Source: Olleya sp. YS (lineage in GTDB: Bacteria; Bacteroidota; Bacteroidia; Flavobacteriales; Flavobacteriaceae). Taken from it: DNA of 64,000 bases. Below are positions 50,807-61,901 of this stretch, piece after piece. A program made the translations under genes and the position numbers. The notes beneath the pieces were generated by a model that was not told the origin of the DNA, did not search any database, and was given only the letters and a program-made list of their open reading frames with translations. The stretch's first letter is position 1. Each line of letters starts with the position of its first letter. The stretch is taken from contig NZ_CP121685.1 of assembly GCF_029760915.1 (NCBI RefSeq), positions 2,939,001 to 3,003,000 of the forward strand. The letters run 5' to 3'.

Positions 50807-52010
50807 GTATTGTTTTTATTATCGTATTAAAAATATCAGCAGCTACTTCTGTCTTAGATTTTAACTTATAAACTGTTTCTTGTTCTTCTTTATTAATTAA
50901 AGTTACTTTATTGGTGTCTGATTTAAAACCAGCACCTTTGTCGTTTAACGAATTTAAAACAATTAAATCTAAATTCTTCTTTTTTAGTTTCAATTTTGCA
51001 TGTTCTAATTCGTTATTAGTCTCTAAAGCAAAGCCAACTAAAAACTGATTAGTTTTTATTTGACCTAAAGACGCTAATATGTCTTTAGTTTTTTCTAGCT
51101 CTAAAGTTAACGTAGACTCTTTCTTTTTTATTTTCTGAGTAGCTATATTTTTGGGCTTATAATCTGCTACTGCTGCAGATAAAATTGCTATATCAGAATT
51201 ATTAAAATGAAGATGAGCAGCTTCATACATCTCTTGAGCGCTTGTAACTGGAACTACTGTAATTAAGTTATGATTAACTGTTTGATGTGTTGGACCAGTT
51301 ATTAATATAACTGTAGCACCTAAGCTTGCAGCAGTTTTAGCTAATTCAAATCCCATTTTTCCTGAAGAATGATTGCCAATAAATCTAACAGGATCTATAG
51401 CTTCATACGTTGGGCCAGCTGTAATTAGTACCGTTTTGTCTTTTAAAGGTAATCCATCAATGATATCTTGTTCTATAAAATCAACAATATCTTCTGGCTC
51501 TGCCATACGACCTTGCCCAATCAATCCGCTAGCCAACTCGCCTGAAGTGGCAGGAATCATTATATTACCAAAACTTTTTAATTTACTAAATGAAGCTATA
51601 GATGAAGGATGTTTATACATATCCAAGTCCATAGCTGGTGCAAAATACACTTTGCATTTTGCAGACAAGTAAGTTGCTAATAATAAATTATCGCAAGTAC
51701 CATTTGCCATTTTAGACAAGGTATTAGCTGTAGCTGGTGCAATAACAAAATAATCTGCCCAAAGACCTAACTCTACATGGTTATTCCACATAGCATTATC
51801 ATCATCGTCATTGGTAAAAGTTGAATGTACTGGGTTTTTGGAAAGTGTAGATAGTGTAAGCGGAGTTACAAAATCCTTAGAAGCAGGTGTCATCACAACT
51901 TTTACGTTAGCACCTGCTTTTATAAATGCCCTAACTAATGTAGCAGTCTTGTAAGCAGCTATACCAGCACTAATGCCTAATAGTATATTTTTGCCACTTA
52001 ATACAGACAT
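50799..52010 (-). CDS. coaBC: Bifunctional phosphopantothenoylcysteine decarboxylase / phosphopantothenate-cysteine ligase
   Basis: The frame can start at 52061, but the ATG at 52010 is preferred because it gives MSVLSGKNILLGISAGIAAYK, the normal CoaC start, four bases after the rpoZ stop. The protein is 403 residues. The N-terminal flavin-binding decarboxylase has ISAGIAAYKTATLVRAF, APATANTLSKMANG and PAMDLDMY. The C-terminal CTP-dependent ligase has KTVLITAGPTYEAIDPVRFI and ILSAAVADYKP. It makes 4'-phosphopantetheine for CoA. It sits between rpoZ and porD. Confidence 0.95.
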   Translation of the reverse strand: MSVLSGKNILLGISAGIAAYKTATLVRAFIKAGANVKVVMTPASKDFVTPLTLSTLSKNPVHSTFTNDDDDNAMWNNHVELGLWADYFVIAPATANTLSKMANGTCDNLLLATYLSAKCKVYFAPAMDLDMYKHPSSIASFSKLKSFGNIMIPATSGELASGLIGQGRMAEPEDIVDFIEQDIIDGLPLKDKTVLITAGPTYEAIDPVRFIGNHSSGKMGFELAKTAASLGATVILITGPTHQTVNHNLITVVPVTSAQEMYEAAHLHFNNSDIAILSAAVADYKPKNIATQKIKKKESTLTLELEKTKDILASLGQIKTNQFLVGFALETNNELEHAKLKLKKKNLDLIVLNSLNDKGAGFKSDTNKVTLINKEEQETVYKLKSKTEVAADIFNTIIKTIHA

Positions 52011-52014
52011 AGTT

Positions 52015-52344
52015 TTAGTCTTGGTTATCTTGCTCTGTGTTTCTGTGGTAGATTTTATCATCTAACCACTCTTGCACTGCTAAAGCATGAGGTTTAGGTA
52101 ATTTTTCGTAAAATTTAGACACCTCGATTTGCTCTTTGTTTTCAAAAATTTCTTCTAAGCTATCGTTATACGTTGCAAACTCTTCCAGCTTTTCAATTAA
52201 TTCTTTTTTAATTTCAGAATTGATTTGCTCTGCTCTTCTAGATATAACCGAAATAGCTTCGTAGATGTTGTTGGTTGGTGCATCTACTTCGTTTCTATTA
52301 TAAGTAGTTGTTGTTAATGGAGCGTCGATTTTTTTTAAATCCAT
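52015..52344 (-). CDS. rpoZ: RNA polymerase omega subunit, Bacteroidetes type
   Basis: The 109-residue protein contains the omega core NNIYEAISVISRRAEQIN, equivalent to the conserved N-(V/I)-hydrophobic-EA helix-turn-helix of omega. The remaining segments (NDSLEEIFENKEQIEVSKFYE, LPKPHALAVQEWLDDKIYHR) are characteristic of the longer Bacteroidetes form. It assists assembly and stability of the polymerase. It starts six bases after bamD and is followed four bases later by coaBC, so all are co-transcribed. Confidence 0.9.
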   Translation of the reverse strand: MDLKKIDAPLTTTTYNRNEVDAPTNNIYEAISVISRRAEQINSEIKKELIEKLEEFATYNDSLEEIFENKEQIEVSKFYEKLPKPHALAVQEWLDDKIYHRNTEQDNQD

Positions 52345-52350
52345 AATATA

Positions 52351-53151
52351 TTAGCTTTTGGTACTGTATTGTTGTAATTGTTGTTTTAAATCTTCCACCA
52401 TCTTTTCTGCATTTTCAGTATATTCTGAAGCTGGATAAGATTTTTTGAAAGCGTTGTAATATGATATCGCTGAGTTTAAGCGTTCTTCTTTTTTGTATTC
52501 TACACTTTTAATTGCTAATTGATAAGCCGAGTCAAATCTGTAGTAAGCAGCATTTTCACGCAGTGTTGTACCTGGAAAATCTGCAATAAAATTATTAAAC
52601 GAGCTTATAGCCGCTTTGTAATCTGCTATATGATTATACTGCTTAGCAATACTGTAGGCTTTCATCTCTAATTTAAATTGCAACTCTTTTACCAACTCGT
52701 TAATTTCAGGCATGTACTGAGACTCTGGATATAAGTTAGCAAATAATTGTAATTTTTCTAAAGCATGATTGGTTTCGTGCTGTTCTTTTGAGTATACAGG
52801 AGATAACTCAGCGTAACTTATGGCACTTTTATATAAGGCTTCTTCTAATTTTTCACTTCTTGGATAAGAGGTTGCAAAACGCTCAAATCTATAACCAGCC
52901 AAATAATGTTGTCCTGTGTGAAAATAACAATCTGCATCTAAATACATTAATTTCTCAGCTTGAGGCTTTCCTCTGTAAGCAGGTACAATCTGTGTAAATA
53001 AACGACTGGCTTTGTTGTATTTACCGTCTTTATACAGTTGTTCTCCCATTTTAAATTTAACTGCAACGTCTTCAGACTTTAAGGCCTTTTGATACTCGTT
53101 ACAAGAGGTGAATACTAAAAAAGTAATTAAGATGTAAAATAAATTCTTCAT
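52351..53151 (-). CDS. bamD: Outer-membrane assembly lipoprotein BamD
   Basis: The 266-residue lipoprotein (lipobox FTSC, Cys17) has tetratricopeptide-like repeats. These include EQLYKDGKYNKASRLFTQIV, AGYRFERFATSYPRSEKLEE and NFIADFPGTTLRENAAYYRFD. BamD helps BamA fold outer-membrane proteins. In this cluster it heads rpoZ-coaBC-porD-recN on the same strand. No promoter is obvious in the 108 bp before it. Confidence 0.92.
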   Translation of the reverse strand: MKNLFYILITFLVFTSCNEYQKALKSEDVAVKFKMGEQLYKDGKYNKASRLFTQIVPAYRGKPQAEKLMYLDADCYFHTGQHYLAGYRFERFATSYPRSEKLEEALYKSAISYAELSPVYSKEQHETNHALEKLQLFANLYPESQYMPEINELVKELQFKLEMKAYSIAKQYNHIADYKAAISSFNNFIADFPGTTLRENAAYYRFDSAYQLAIKSVEYKKEERLNSAISYYNAFKKSYPASEYTENAEKMVEDLKQQLQQYSTKS

Positions 53152-53259
53152 AAATTTTAAACGAAGCGCAAAAATACGCTATTTAAATGGATTTTAAAAA
53201 TATAATTTGATTGCTAATTTAATTGAAGAAATCAAGTTTGACATAGGTTTAAGTATAAT

Positions 53260-54147
53260 TTAACTTTTAGAAAAATGAGCCATAAAATTATCAATCTTAG
53301 TTTGTAATTGATCTGTTACAGGAACTAAAGGTAATCTTACTATTTTATCACAAAGATTTAAGTTACTTAATACTGCTTTTATACCTGCTGGATTATTTTC
53401 TTCAAAAATTAAATTAATGATGTCCATCATTTTAAAATGCAGTGCATAAGCTTCTTTAGCTTTACCTTCTAGACCTAAATTAATCATGGTTGAAAACGCT
53501 TTAGGCAAACCTTGTCCAATAACAGAAATTACTCCTGCTCCACCTGCTAATACTACTCCTAATGCTAAATCGTCATCTCCAGAAATAACAGAAAAATCTT
53601 CTGGTTTATCTCTTAACAATTCTAAATATTGCGCTACATTATTACCAGCTTCTTTTACTGCTACTATATTTTCAAAGTCTCTAGCTAAACGCAAGGTGGT
53701 CTCTGGCAACATGTTTTTAGAGGTTCTTCCTGGTACATTATATAATATAATTGGAACTGGACACACCTCTGCTATAGCTTTAAAATGTTGATACAAACCT
53801 TCTTGTGTTGGTTTGCTGTAATAAGGCGAAACAGATAAAATACCTGCAAATTTAGATAAGTCTGTTGCTTTAATTTCTTCAATGACTGCTGAAGTATTGT
53901 TACCTCCAATACCTAACACTAAAGGCAAACGTCCTTTATTTACCTGACTTATAACTTGTATTATCTCCTTTTTTTCTTGTTTGGTAACTGTTACACTCTC
54001 ACCAGTAGTTCCACTAATGACTATATAGTCAATACCATTATTAATATTGTACTCCACGATATTTTCTAACGCTTGAAAATCTACTGATAAATCAGCTTTA
54101 AATGGAGTCACAATTGCTATTCCTGTGCCTAAAAAAGGGTTATTCAT
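53260..54147 (-). CDS. dapA: 4-hydroxy-tetrahydrodipicolinate synthase
   Basis: The enzyme condenses pyruvate with aspartate semialdehyde in lysine and diaminopimelate synthesis. The 295-residue TIM barrel has the pyruvate Schiff-base lysine Lys165 in AVKEAGNNVAQYL. Also present are GTTGESVTV, YNVPGRTSKNML (with the tyrosine and arginine of the active site) and SGDDDLALG. The first eight bases of its frame overlap the end of the 54140 gene. Confidence 0.96.
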   Translation of the reverse strand: MNNPFLGTGIAIVTPFKADLSVDFQALENIVEYNINNGIDYIVISGTTGESVTVTKQEKKEIIQVISQVNKGRLPLVLGIGGNNTSAVIEEIKATDLSKFAGILSVSPYYSKPTQEGLYQHFKAIAEVCPVPIILYNVPGRTSKNMLPETTLRLARDFENIVAVKEAGNNVAQYLELLRDKPEDFSVISGDDDLALGVVLAGGAGVISVIGQGLPKAFSTMINLGLEGKAKEAYALHFKMMDIINLIFEENNPAGIKAVLSNLNLCDKIVRLPLVPVTDQLQTKIDNFMAHFSKS

Positions 54148-54667
54148 TACTTATTTTGTTTAAAATGTTTAGGTATTTTATTAATTCTGATTTAAATATT
54201 GCTTTGTCTTTAATTGTAGTTTCAATAATTAAATCGTTTATTTTTTGGTTTGCATTGTTTATCCCTACTTTTAATTGTGCATTTGTAGTTGCTGAGGCTA
54301 CTTGTAAGGCCAAAGTATTGGTTTCATAAAAATTAATAAGTAAATCAAATTGTGTTGATACAAAATCTTTTACCACTTGACTTTTAAAGTGACCTTTCCA
54401 ACCTAACTCTTTTTCAGAAAAGGTATTGTTATAAACAGAGGTTTCTTCTTTTTTATTATTAAAAAGAGATAAAATTTTAATGTTGTTTTGATTAACATTT
54501 AATTCATTTATCAAACTATTAATCCATTCTAAATCAGAAAATTCCTTATTATCCACTAAAACACCTACACGTTTTATAGTATCATTATTAGTAGCTACAA
54601 CCCTATTGTTTACACATTTGTTAATATACTTTTTATTAGATTTTTCTTTAAATCCTTTTAAAATCAT
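54140..54667 (-). CDS. Small cytoplasmic hypothetical protein (DUF6913-like)
   Basis: The 175-residue protein has a basic N terminus (MILKGFKEKSNKKYINKCV) and alternating beta/alpha segments (RVGVLVDNKEFSDLEWINSL, QFDLLINFYETNTLALQVAS). It has no signal peptide. The family name DUF6913 is recalled, not proven here. It is translated just ahead of dapA with an 8-base overlap, so it should be made with DapA. The function is unknown. Confidence 0.72.
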   Translation of the reverse strand: MILKGFKEKSNKKYINKCVNNRVVATNNDTIKRVGVLVDNKEFSDLEWINSLINELNVNQNNIKILSLFNNKKEETSVYNNTFSEKELGWKGHFKSQVVKDFVSTQFDLLINFYETNTLALQVASATTNAQLKVGINNANQKINDLIIETTIKDKAIFKSELIKYLNILNKISNE

Positions 54668-54688
54668 TTATCTTTATTCCTTTGCTAC

Positions 54689-54696
54689 AAATGTAG
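54689..54696 (-). promoter_or_regulatory. Candidate -7 element TACATTTG before the DUF6913-like gene and dapA
   Basis: TACATTTG fits TAnnTTTG 21 bp before the ATG at 54667 and lies in a small palindrome, CTACAAATGTAG. Support for a -33 box is weak. Confidence 0.4.
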
Positions 54697-54739
54697 TGAT
54701 TGTAACTAAATATTGACTTTAAAATATTCAACTTTAAAT

Positions 54740-55498
54740 ATGAATTTAAAACACTATATCTTCTTACTTTGTTTTGTTGTTATAACATCTTGTAAGCAGG
54801 AACCTTATGCTTTGAGTAAGATTGAAGGTCGGCAAATCAATATAAATGATTCAATAGTATTGGATGATGCTATCGATGCCTACATCAAACCTTATAGAGA
54901 AAGTATAAATAAAGATATGGAAGCCATATTATCTTATGCACCTGACACCTACAGTAAAACAGATGGTGAGTTTAATACAGCTATAGGTAACTTGATGGCA
55001 GATGCTGTTTTTGAACAAAGTAATCCGATTTATAAAAAACGTACAGGCAATGACATAGATATGGTTTTACTTAATCACGGTGGAATTAGAGCTATTATAT
55101 CTAAAGGAAACATTACTACCAGAACCGCTTTTGAAGTTATGCCTTTTGAAAATAGCATTGTAGTTGTAGAACTTAAAGGACAACAGATAGATAGTTTAAC
55201 TAATTATTTAAGTAAAGCTAAACGTGCACATCCCATACAAGGTTTAAAATTAACTTTAGATAAAGATTTTAGTGTTAAAGAAGCATTAATTAATGGACAA
55301 AAAATTGAAAAAGATAAAGTGTATCATGTGGCAACTAACGATTATTTATATAATGGTGGTGATCGCATGCGGTTTTTTCAAGTGAATGATAGTGTACATG
55401 TTTTAGACTATAAAATACGAAATGCCTTATTAGACTACTTCAAAAAAGTAGATACTATTAAACCCGTAATTGACGATAGATTTATCCAAATTAAATAA
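54740..55498 (+). CDS. 5'-nucleotidase C-terminal-domain lipoprotein (half of a split UshA-like enzyme)
   Basis: The frame extends upstream, but the ATG at 54740 starts the lipoprotein signal (MNLKHYIFLLCFVVITSC, Cys18), giving 252 residues. The mature protein matches only the C-terminal substrate-binding domain of 5'-nucleotidases. Supporting segments are FNTAIGNLMADAVFEQ, DMVLLNHGGIRAIISKGNIT, AFEVMPFENSIVVVELKGQQ and YHVATNDYLYNGGDRM. It lacks the metal-binding phosphatase domain, which is encoded by the next gene nine bases on. Together they should make a periplasmic nucleotidase. Confidence 0.88.
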   Translation: MNLKHYIFLLCFVVITSCKQEPYALSKIEGRQININDSIVLDDAIDAYIKPYRESINKDMEAILSYAPDTYSKTDGEFNTAIGNLMADAVFEQSNPIYKKRTGNDIDMVLLNHGGIRAIISKGNITTRTAFEVMPFENSIVVVELKGQQIDSLTNYLSKAKRAHPIQGLKLTLDKDFSVKEALINGQKIEKDKVYHVATNDYLYNGGDRMRFFQVNDSVHVLDYKIRNALLDYFKKVDTIKPVIDDRFIQIK

Positions 55499-55507
55499 CC
55501 CAACCTA

Positions 55508-56425
55508 ATGAAACGTAGAGACTTTATACAACAAGCAACAGCTGCTACTGCTTTAATTACAGTTGGTGGTTATGGATTACAATCGTTTGCCACTTCAACA
55601 AAAACTAAAAAAATCACTATTCTGCATACAAATGATGTGCATAGCCATATCGATGTGTTTGGACCAGAAGATGGACGTAATGCAAATCAAGGAGGTGTTG
55701 CAAGGCGTGCCACTTTAATTGAAAAGATCAGAGCCAATAACCCAAACACTTTATTATTGGATGCAGGAGATATTTTTCAAGGAACACCTTACTTTAATTA
55801 TTATGGAGGTGAATTGGAATTTAAATTAATGAGTAAGCTTAAATATGATGTAGCAACTATTGGAAACCATGATTTTGATAATGGTATAGACGGGTTATAC
55901 GCCCAACTTCCACATGCTAGTTTTAACTTTGTATCTGCTAATTATGATTTTTCAAACACCATTATGGACACCCATGTTAAACCATATCAAGTCTTTAAAA
56001 AAGATGGAATTAAAATAGGTGTATTTGGATTAGGTATTAAACTACAGGGCTTGGTTGATAAAAACATGTATAAAGAAACAGAATATCTAGACCCTATTGA
56101 ATCTGCCCAAGAGATGACACGAGTTTTAAAAACAGAAGAACAATGCGATTTAATTATCTGTTTGTCACATTTAGGATATTACTATAGTAAGTTTCCAGAG
56201 AAAATTAGCGATTTAAATTTAGCCAAAGCGACTAAAGACATAGATCTTATAATTGGTGGACATACGCATACGTTTTTACCAAAACCTACAGTAGCACAAA
56301 ATAGTGAAGGTAAAAATGTTTTAGTAAATCAAGTGGGATGTTATGGTATAAATCTTGGTAAAATAGATTTTTACTTTGAGCCTGACAGCACTAAAAAAGC
56401 TGAAGGTACTTCAATAATAGTTTAA
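55508..56425 (+). CDS. 5'-nucleotidase metallophosphatase-domain protein, Tat-exported
   Basis: The 305-residue protein starts MKRRDFIQQATAATALITVG, a twin-arginine-type signal. The mature part is the two-metal phosphatase domain of UshA-like enzymes. The Asp43-x-His45 site is in LHTNDVHSHIDV, followed by LLLDAGDIFQGTPYF, TIGNHDFDNGIDGL and LIIGGHTHTFLPKP. It stops where UshA would continue into the substrate-binding domain, which the preceding gene supplies. The order of the halves is reversed relative to the fused enzyme. A Tat signal suits a protein folded around metals before export. Confidence 0.9.
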   Translation: MKRRDFIQQATAATALITVGGYGLQSFATSTKTKKITILHTNDVHSHIDVFGPEDGRNANQGGVARRATLIEKIRANNPNTLLLDAGDIFQGTPYFNYYGGELEFKLMSKLKYDVATIGNHDFDNGIDGLYAQLPHASFNFVSANYDFSNTIMDTHVKPYQVFKKDGIKIGVFGLGIKLQGLVDKNMYKETEYLDPIESAQEMTRVLKTEEQCDLIICLSHLGYYYSKFPEKISDLNLAKATKDIDLIIGGHTHTFLPKPTVAQNSEGKNVLVNQVGCYGINLGKIDFYFEPDSTKKAEGTSIIV

Positions 56426-56427
56426 GT

Positions 56428-57150
56428 TTAAGCTAATTTAGCTTGTTTTTGTATGGCTAAATATTTCATTTTTATATACACATACAAAAAGTAAAACCCA
56501 ATACCCATTAATATGGAATATGTGATTTGTAACAGTTGTTCTGATGAAATAAACAAATAAGCTACTTGTACCATTTCTGAAAATACAATACACACACTAG
56601 CTAAAAATAACAATAATCCATGCTTAGTTTCGTGGTATAAATAATGTACTAACGAAAGCGATAACACCAATAAAATTAATACATTATAAGTCACTTCCAT
56701 TGCAAAATCTAAGGTATTAACTACAAGCGTCTCATCTTGCATAATCATTTGATTTAAAGCATAAATAATATATGTATTAAAAACAGTTAATACTATTAAA
56801 TGCAATTTAAATTCTTTAACTAACAACCTTAAGTTTATATCTTTTACAAGAAAGATAACTAATGATAAATAGGCAGCAATTATCAATGTGTTAGAACAAT
56901 GATAGGACAATAATTGATTACCCTTAAAGACTATTTTAAGTATTTCTGCTATTGAAAAACTTAACAGAAAAAACCCAAAAAAATGATTTTTTTGTTTGGC
57001 TTGTCCATAATACAAATAAGCAAAAAATGGAAAAATTGTTATCCATGCATAATTGGACAATTCTGGAACATTAAACAGTCTTCCAACCATTGTAAGTACC
57101 ACAAGAATTATTAAAAGTGTCGATACAATATTGAACTTCGTTAATTTCAT
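56428..57150 (-). CDS. Hypothetical seven-helix membrane protein
   Basis: The 240-residue protein is almost wholly hydrophobic, with about seven membrane helices (for example YAWITIFPFFAYLYYG, FLLSFSIAEILKIVF, ILLVLSLSLVHYLYH). It has no conserved charged motif that I recognise. YhhN-like or other small lysoplasmalogenase-type families share this topology, but identity is not shown. It faces the 5'-nucleotidase gene, with a two-base gap between the stop codons. Confidence 0.7.
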   Translation of the reverse strand: MKLTKFNIVSTLLIILVVLTMVGRLFNVPELSNYAWITIFPFFAYLYYGQAKQKNHFFGFFLLSFSIAEILKIVFKGNQLLSYHCSNTLIIAAYLSLVIFLVKDINLRLLVKEFKLHLIVLTVFNTYIIYALNQMIMQDETLVVNTLDFAMEVTYNVLILLVLSLSLVHYLYHETKHGLLLFLASVCIVFSEMVQVAYLFISSEQLLQITYSILMGIGFYFLYVYIKMKYLAIQKQAKLA

Positions 57151-57231
57151 TTTCTAAGATTTGGGATTACAAATATAGAATTAAAATGCAATTAAACGTG
57201 TAAATATGTATTTAATCGATGAAATGCAATG

Positions 57232-59232
<2,001 letters not shown>

Positions 59233-59249
59233 TTATAATACTCTAAATA

Positions 59250-60476
59250 TTATATTTTTATTTTAAATTTTAAAAAATAGGGTTTAGAAAGTTTTTCAGG
59301 ATTGTAACACTCACCAACATAATTGACCACATTTATTATAAACTCATCATCATCTAACCAATACAACGAAAAAATATCATCCATACCTGCACTATTATTT
59401 TTTTTAAATGGATAGGACCATGATTCTGGTGTAAAGCTTATTAAACGTGTGTAAGAATTATCTATGCTTTTTTTATGTACTTCAAAATAAGTATCATGAT
59501 AACATTCTGTTAGATCATGAGTTACTAATATTACATATTTTTTATTGGGAGAAACATAAGGATAGCCATTAAATGTATTTAAAGTATCTCCATTTTTTAT
59601 GCTAATTTCAGTATGAGTATTTGGCATAAAAAACATATTTTCTGAGACCATATAACTATTAGGAAAGTCCCTATGATGAAATACATTAAAGCTTTTTGTT
59701 GGATTATATTCTGAGTGATAAGTTGTATCTTTTAAAATTAAATGTTCTCCATTTTCAAAAGATAGTGTAATGGTTCCGTCTATTTTTTTTGGTGCTTCTA
59801 TTGGTGTAATTTTTTGTTTATCTAGTATTTGGTTCTTATATTTTTCAAAATCTATTTTCTTAATTTCTAACACTTTTTGTAAGTCAATTTTAGAATCTTC
59901 TCCTTTCTCTCCTAACACCAAATAACCATATTTATAAATAGTATTATCATTGGTATTTTGACTGTTTTCGTACAAAAAGCCATCAAATATAAAGCCTATA
60001 TTATCTTTTAAAACATACCAATTGTGTTTGTATTTGTTGTCACTAACTTTAATACTTTCATAACTCCATTTAGTCACTATTTTGGCAGTACGTCCTTTTA
60101 TGACATTACTATTATCTACTATTGTTGTGGAATCTTTTGAGTAATTTAAAATATATATCACTTCACCAAAATCTAATTTACCAATTTTATTACCTAACGA
60201 ATCTCTAATAAGAAGTCCGCTTTTTGCTTTAACAGTTCTTCTATCTAATTTTGAAAATTCCTTTGGTGCAATCCATTTAAAAATAGAATCTTTGTCATTT
60301 TTTGCCAGCTCTACCGATTTGTAAATTGGATTTGAGCCTCTATTATTATCTAGTTTAACGGTATCTTTTATTGCAATACTCTCTTGCTTGTCACTATTTA
60401 ATTCAACACTATTATTTTTTTCCTTTTTGCATGAAAAATTTAATAGTAAAATTATTATGTACAAGAATTGCTTCAT
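59250..60476 (-). CDS. Hypothetical lipoprotein with an SH3-like segment
   Basis: The 408-residue lipoprotein has lipobox NFSC (Cys16) followed by KKEKNN. Residues about 75-135 (RRTVKAKSGLLIRDSLGNKI, then GKLDFGEVIYIL) fit the bacterial SH3 pattern found in wall-associated proteins. The C-terminal part is beta-rich, with many aromatic residues (FTPESWSYPFKKNNSAG, SLYWLDDDEFIINVVNYVGE). Its function is unknown. Its start overlaps the prmC stop by one base (TAATG), so it is translated in a coupled manner. Confidence 0.72.
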   Translation of the reverse strand: MKQFLYIIILLLNFSCKKEKNNSVELNSDKQESIAIKDTVKLDNNRGSNPIYKSVELAKNDKDSIFKWIAPKEFSKLDRRTVKAKSGLLIRDSLGNKIGKLDFGEVIYILNYSKDSTTIVDNSNVIKGRTAKIVTKWSYESIKVSDNKYKHNWYVLKDNIGFIFDGFLYENSQNTNDNTIYKYGYLVLGEKGEDSKIDLQKVLEIKKIDFEKYKNQILDKQKITPIEAPKKIDGTITLSFENGEHLILKDTTYHSEYNPTKSFNVFHHRDFPNSYMVSENMFFMPNTHTEISIKNGDTLNTFNGYPYVSPNKKYVILVTHDLTECYHDTYFEVHKKSIDNSYTRLISFTPESWSYPFKKNNSAGMDDIFSLYWLDDDEFIINVVNYVGECYNPEKLSKPYFLKFKIKI

Positions 60477-61348
60477 TAATTTTTAGTTCCTATTATCATT
60501 CTATCTTTTCCAAACATATCCTGCTTTAATTGGACATCTTTAAAACCATGGTTTTCTAAAAGCTGTATCATCTCCTGACCAAGATATTCATTAATTTCAA
60601 AATATAATTCGCCTTTAGGCGTTAAGTTTTTAACAGCAAAATCAGTTATAGCTTTGTAAAATAGCAACGGATTATCATCCTCTACAAACAACGCTAAATG
60701 AGGCTCGTTATTTAATACATTTGGTTGCATTTGTGTTTTCTCTTGGTGTCTTACGTATGGTGGATTGGATACTATGATGTCAAATTTCAAGTCATTAAAA
60801 TTTAAATCCCAATTTGACTTATTTAATATATTGGCTTCTATAAATTGTACTTCTACGTTATTTAACGTAGCGTTTTCGCTTGCTTTTTCTAACGCTTTCG
60901 CGGAAACATCTAGCGCAAAAACAGAACTGGTTGATAAATGTTTAGCTAAACTTATAGCAATACAACCACTTCCTGTACCAATATCTAATATCTTAAGAGA
61001 CTTATCGACTGTGCTTGAAGTGACATTTGATATAATTAAGTCTACTAATTCTTCCGTTTCGGGACGAGGTATTAGTGTATGCTCATTTACTTTAAATGGT
61101 AAACCGTAGAACTCGGTTTCACCTATTATGTATTGTATGGGTTTATGGTGCTTTAAAAGGTCTAAAGCCTTAAAAATAGGTTCTTGCTCCTGTTTGGTGA
61201 TTGCAAGGTCAGGATGTAAAGCCAAATCTAATCGACTGTATTTATAGTAAGCTTGAGTTAATATAAAAAAAAAGGACTGCACCTCGTCTTTTCCATAAAT
61301 AGCATCTAATTCGTTATGAAAAATGTTTTTTAAATCTGTTAATCTCAT
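60476..61348 (-). CDS. prmC: Peptide chain release factor N5-glutamine methyltransferase
   Basis: PrmC methylates the GGQ glutamine of release factors. The frame could start at 61366, but the ATG at 61348 gives MRLTDLKNIF and a 4-base ATGA overlap with the upstream GNAT gene, typical of coupled genes. The protein is 290 residues. The SAM motif is ILDIGTGSGCIAISLA. The catalytic motif is NPPY at about 195-198, preceded by a helical substrate-binding N domain with LIPRPETEELVDLI. A dispersed GC-rich motif lies within its coding sequence. Confidence 0.95.
   Translation of the reverse strand: MRLTDLKNIFHNELDAIYGKDEVQSFFFILTQAYYKYSRLDLALHPDLAITKQEQEPIFKALDLLKHHKPIQYIIGETEFYGLPFKVNEHTLIPRPETEELVDLIISNVTSSTVDKSLKILDIGTGSGCIAISLAKHLSTSSVFALDVSAKALEKASENATLNNVEVQFIEANILNKSNWDLNFNDLKFDIIVSNPPYVRHQEKTQMQPNVLNNEPHLALFVEDDNPLLFYKAITDFAVKNLTPKGELYFEINEYLGQEMIQLLENHGFKDVQLKQDMFGKDRMIIGTKN
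60893..60906 (-). repeat. Dispersed GC-rich motif TTTCCGCGAAAGCG, copy 3, inside prmC
   Basis: The 14 bases are identical to 5118-5131 and encode part of DVSAKALEKA in PrmC. The GC content is higher than that of the surrounding gene. It could be chance or an acquired repeat. Confidence 0.5.
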
Positions 61349-61836
61349 AGTGTTTTTATCATCCAAACTCCACAGTTAAAATGTCCAGTTTGGCCTAAAG
61401 GAGCATTTAAATGGGTAAATCCATAACTTTCATAAATATGTATAGCTTCTTTTAATTTTGGGATAGTTTCTAGATAGGCTTGTTTAAAACCTAATGATTG
61501 TCCTTTGTTAAGACATTTTTCGAATAGTTTCTTACCAAAACCTTTTCCGCGTAAGCGATTAGAAAAATACATTTTTTGTATTTCAAACACCTCATCTTCC
61601 ATTCCGTTTAAAGGCTTTAATCCACCTCCTCCTTCAATAACTCCATCTATAGTCACAACGTAGTAGGCTTCATTGTGTTTAGCATAAGATTGGTACATTT
61701 TCGGTGTTTCTTCATCTGCATAAGCTGTACCTACTAAAGGCAAACCATATTCAATAAAAACCTCACGTATAATAGCTTCCATTTGAGGATTATCTTGTGG
61801 CTGTATTTCTCTTATTTCAATAATAGCATTACTCAC
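61345..61836 (-). CDS. GNAT family N-acetyltransferase
   Basis: The 163-residue protein shows the acetyl-CoA fold, with the pyrophosphate-binding motif SNRLRGKGFGKKLFEKC and the C-terminal IHIYESYGFTHL. Members transfer acetyl groups to small molecules or proteins. The substrate is not set by sequence. Being coupled to prmC by an ATGA overlap may hint at a translation-related target, but this is inference. Confidence 0.88.
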   Translation of the reverse strand: MSNAIIEIREIQPQDNPQMEAIIREVFIEYGLPLVGTAYADEETPKMYQSYAKHNEAYYVVTIDGVIEGGGGLKPLNGMEDEVFEIQKMYFSNRLRGKGFGKKLFEKCLNKGQSLGFKQAYLETIPKLKEAIHIYESYGFTHLNAPLGQTGHFNCGVWMIKTL

Positions 61837-61846
61837 TTATAAATAG

Positions 61847-61854
61847 TATTTTTG
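61847..61854 (+). promoter_or_regulatory. Candidate -7 element TATTTTTG of the LEA-like lipoprotein gene
   Basis: TATTTTTG fits TAnnTTTG about 47 bp before the ATG at 61902. No clear -33 element is present. It lies in the 65-bp divergent gap between the GNAT gene and the next gene. Confidence 0.35.
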
Positions 61855-61901
61855 CTTCATATTTTAGAGGTTCAAGATACATTAAATCTAAAAATGTCAT
61901 A

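Noticed and set aside
50799-52061. Longer CoaBC with 17 extra residues
   Set aside because: The extension overlaps rpoZ and reads KSTTETQSKITKTKT, unlike the family. The ATG at 52010 gives the normal CoaC start.
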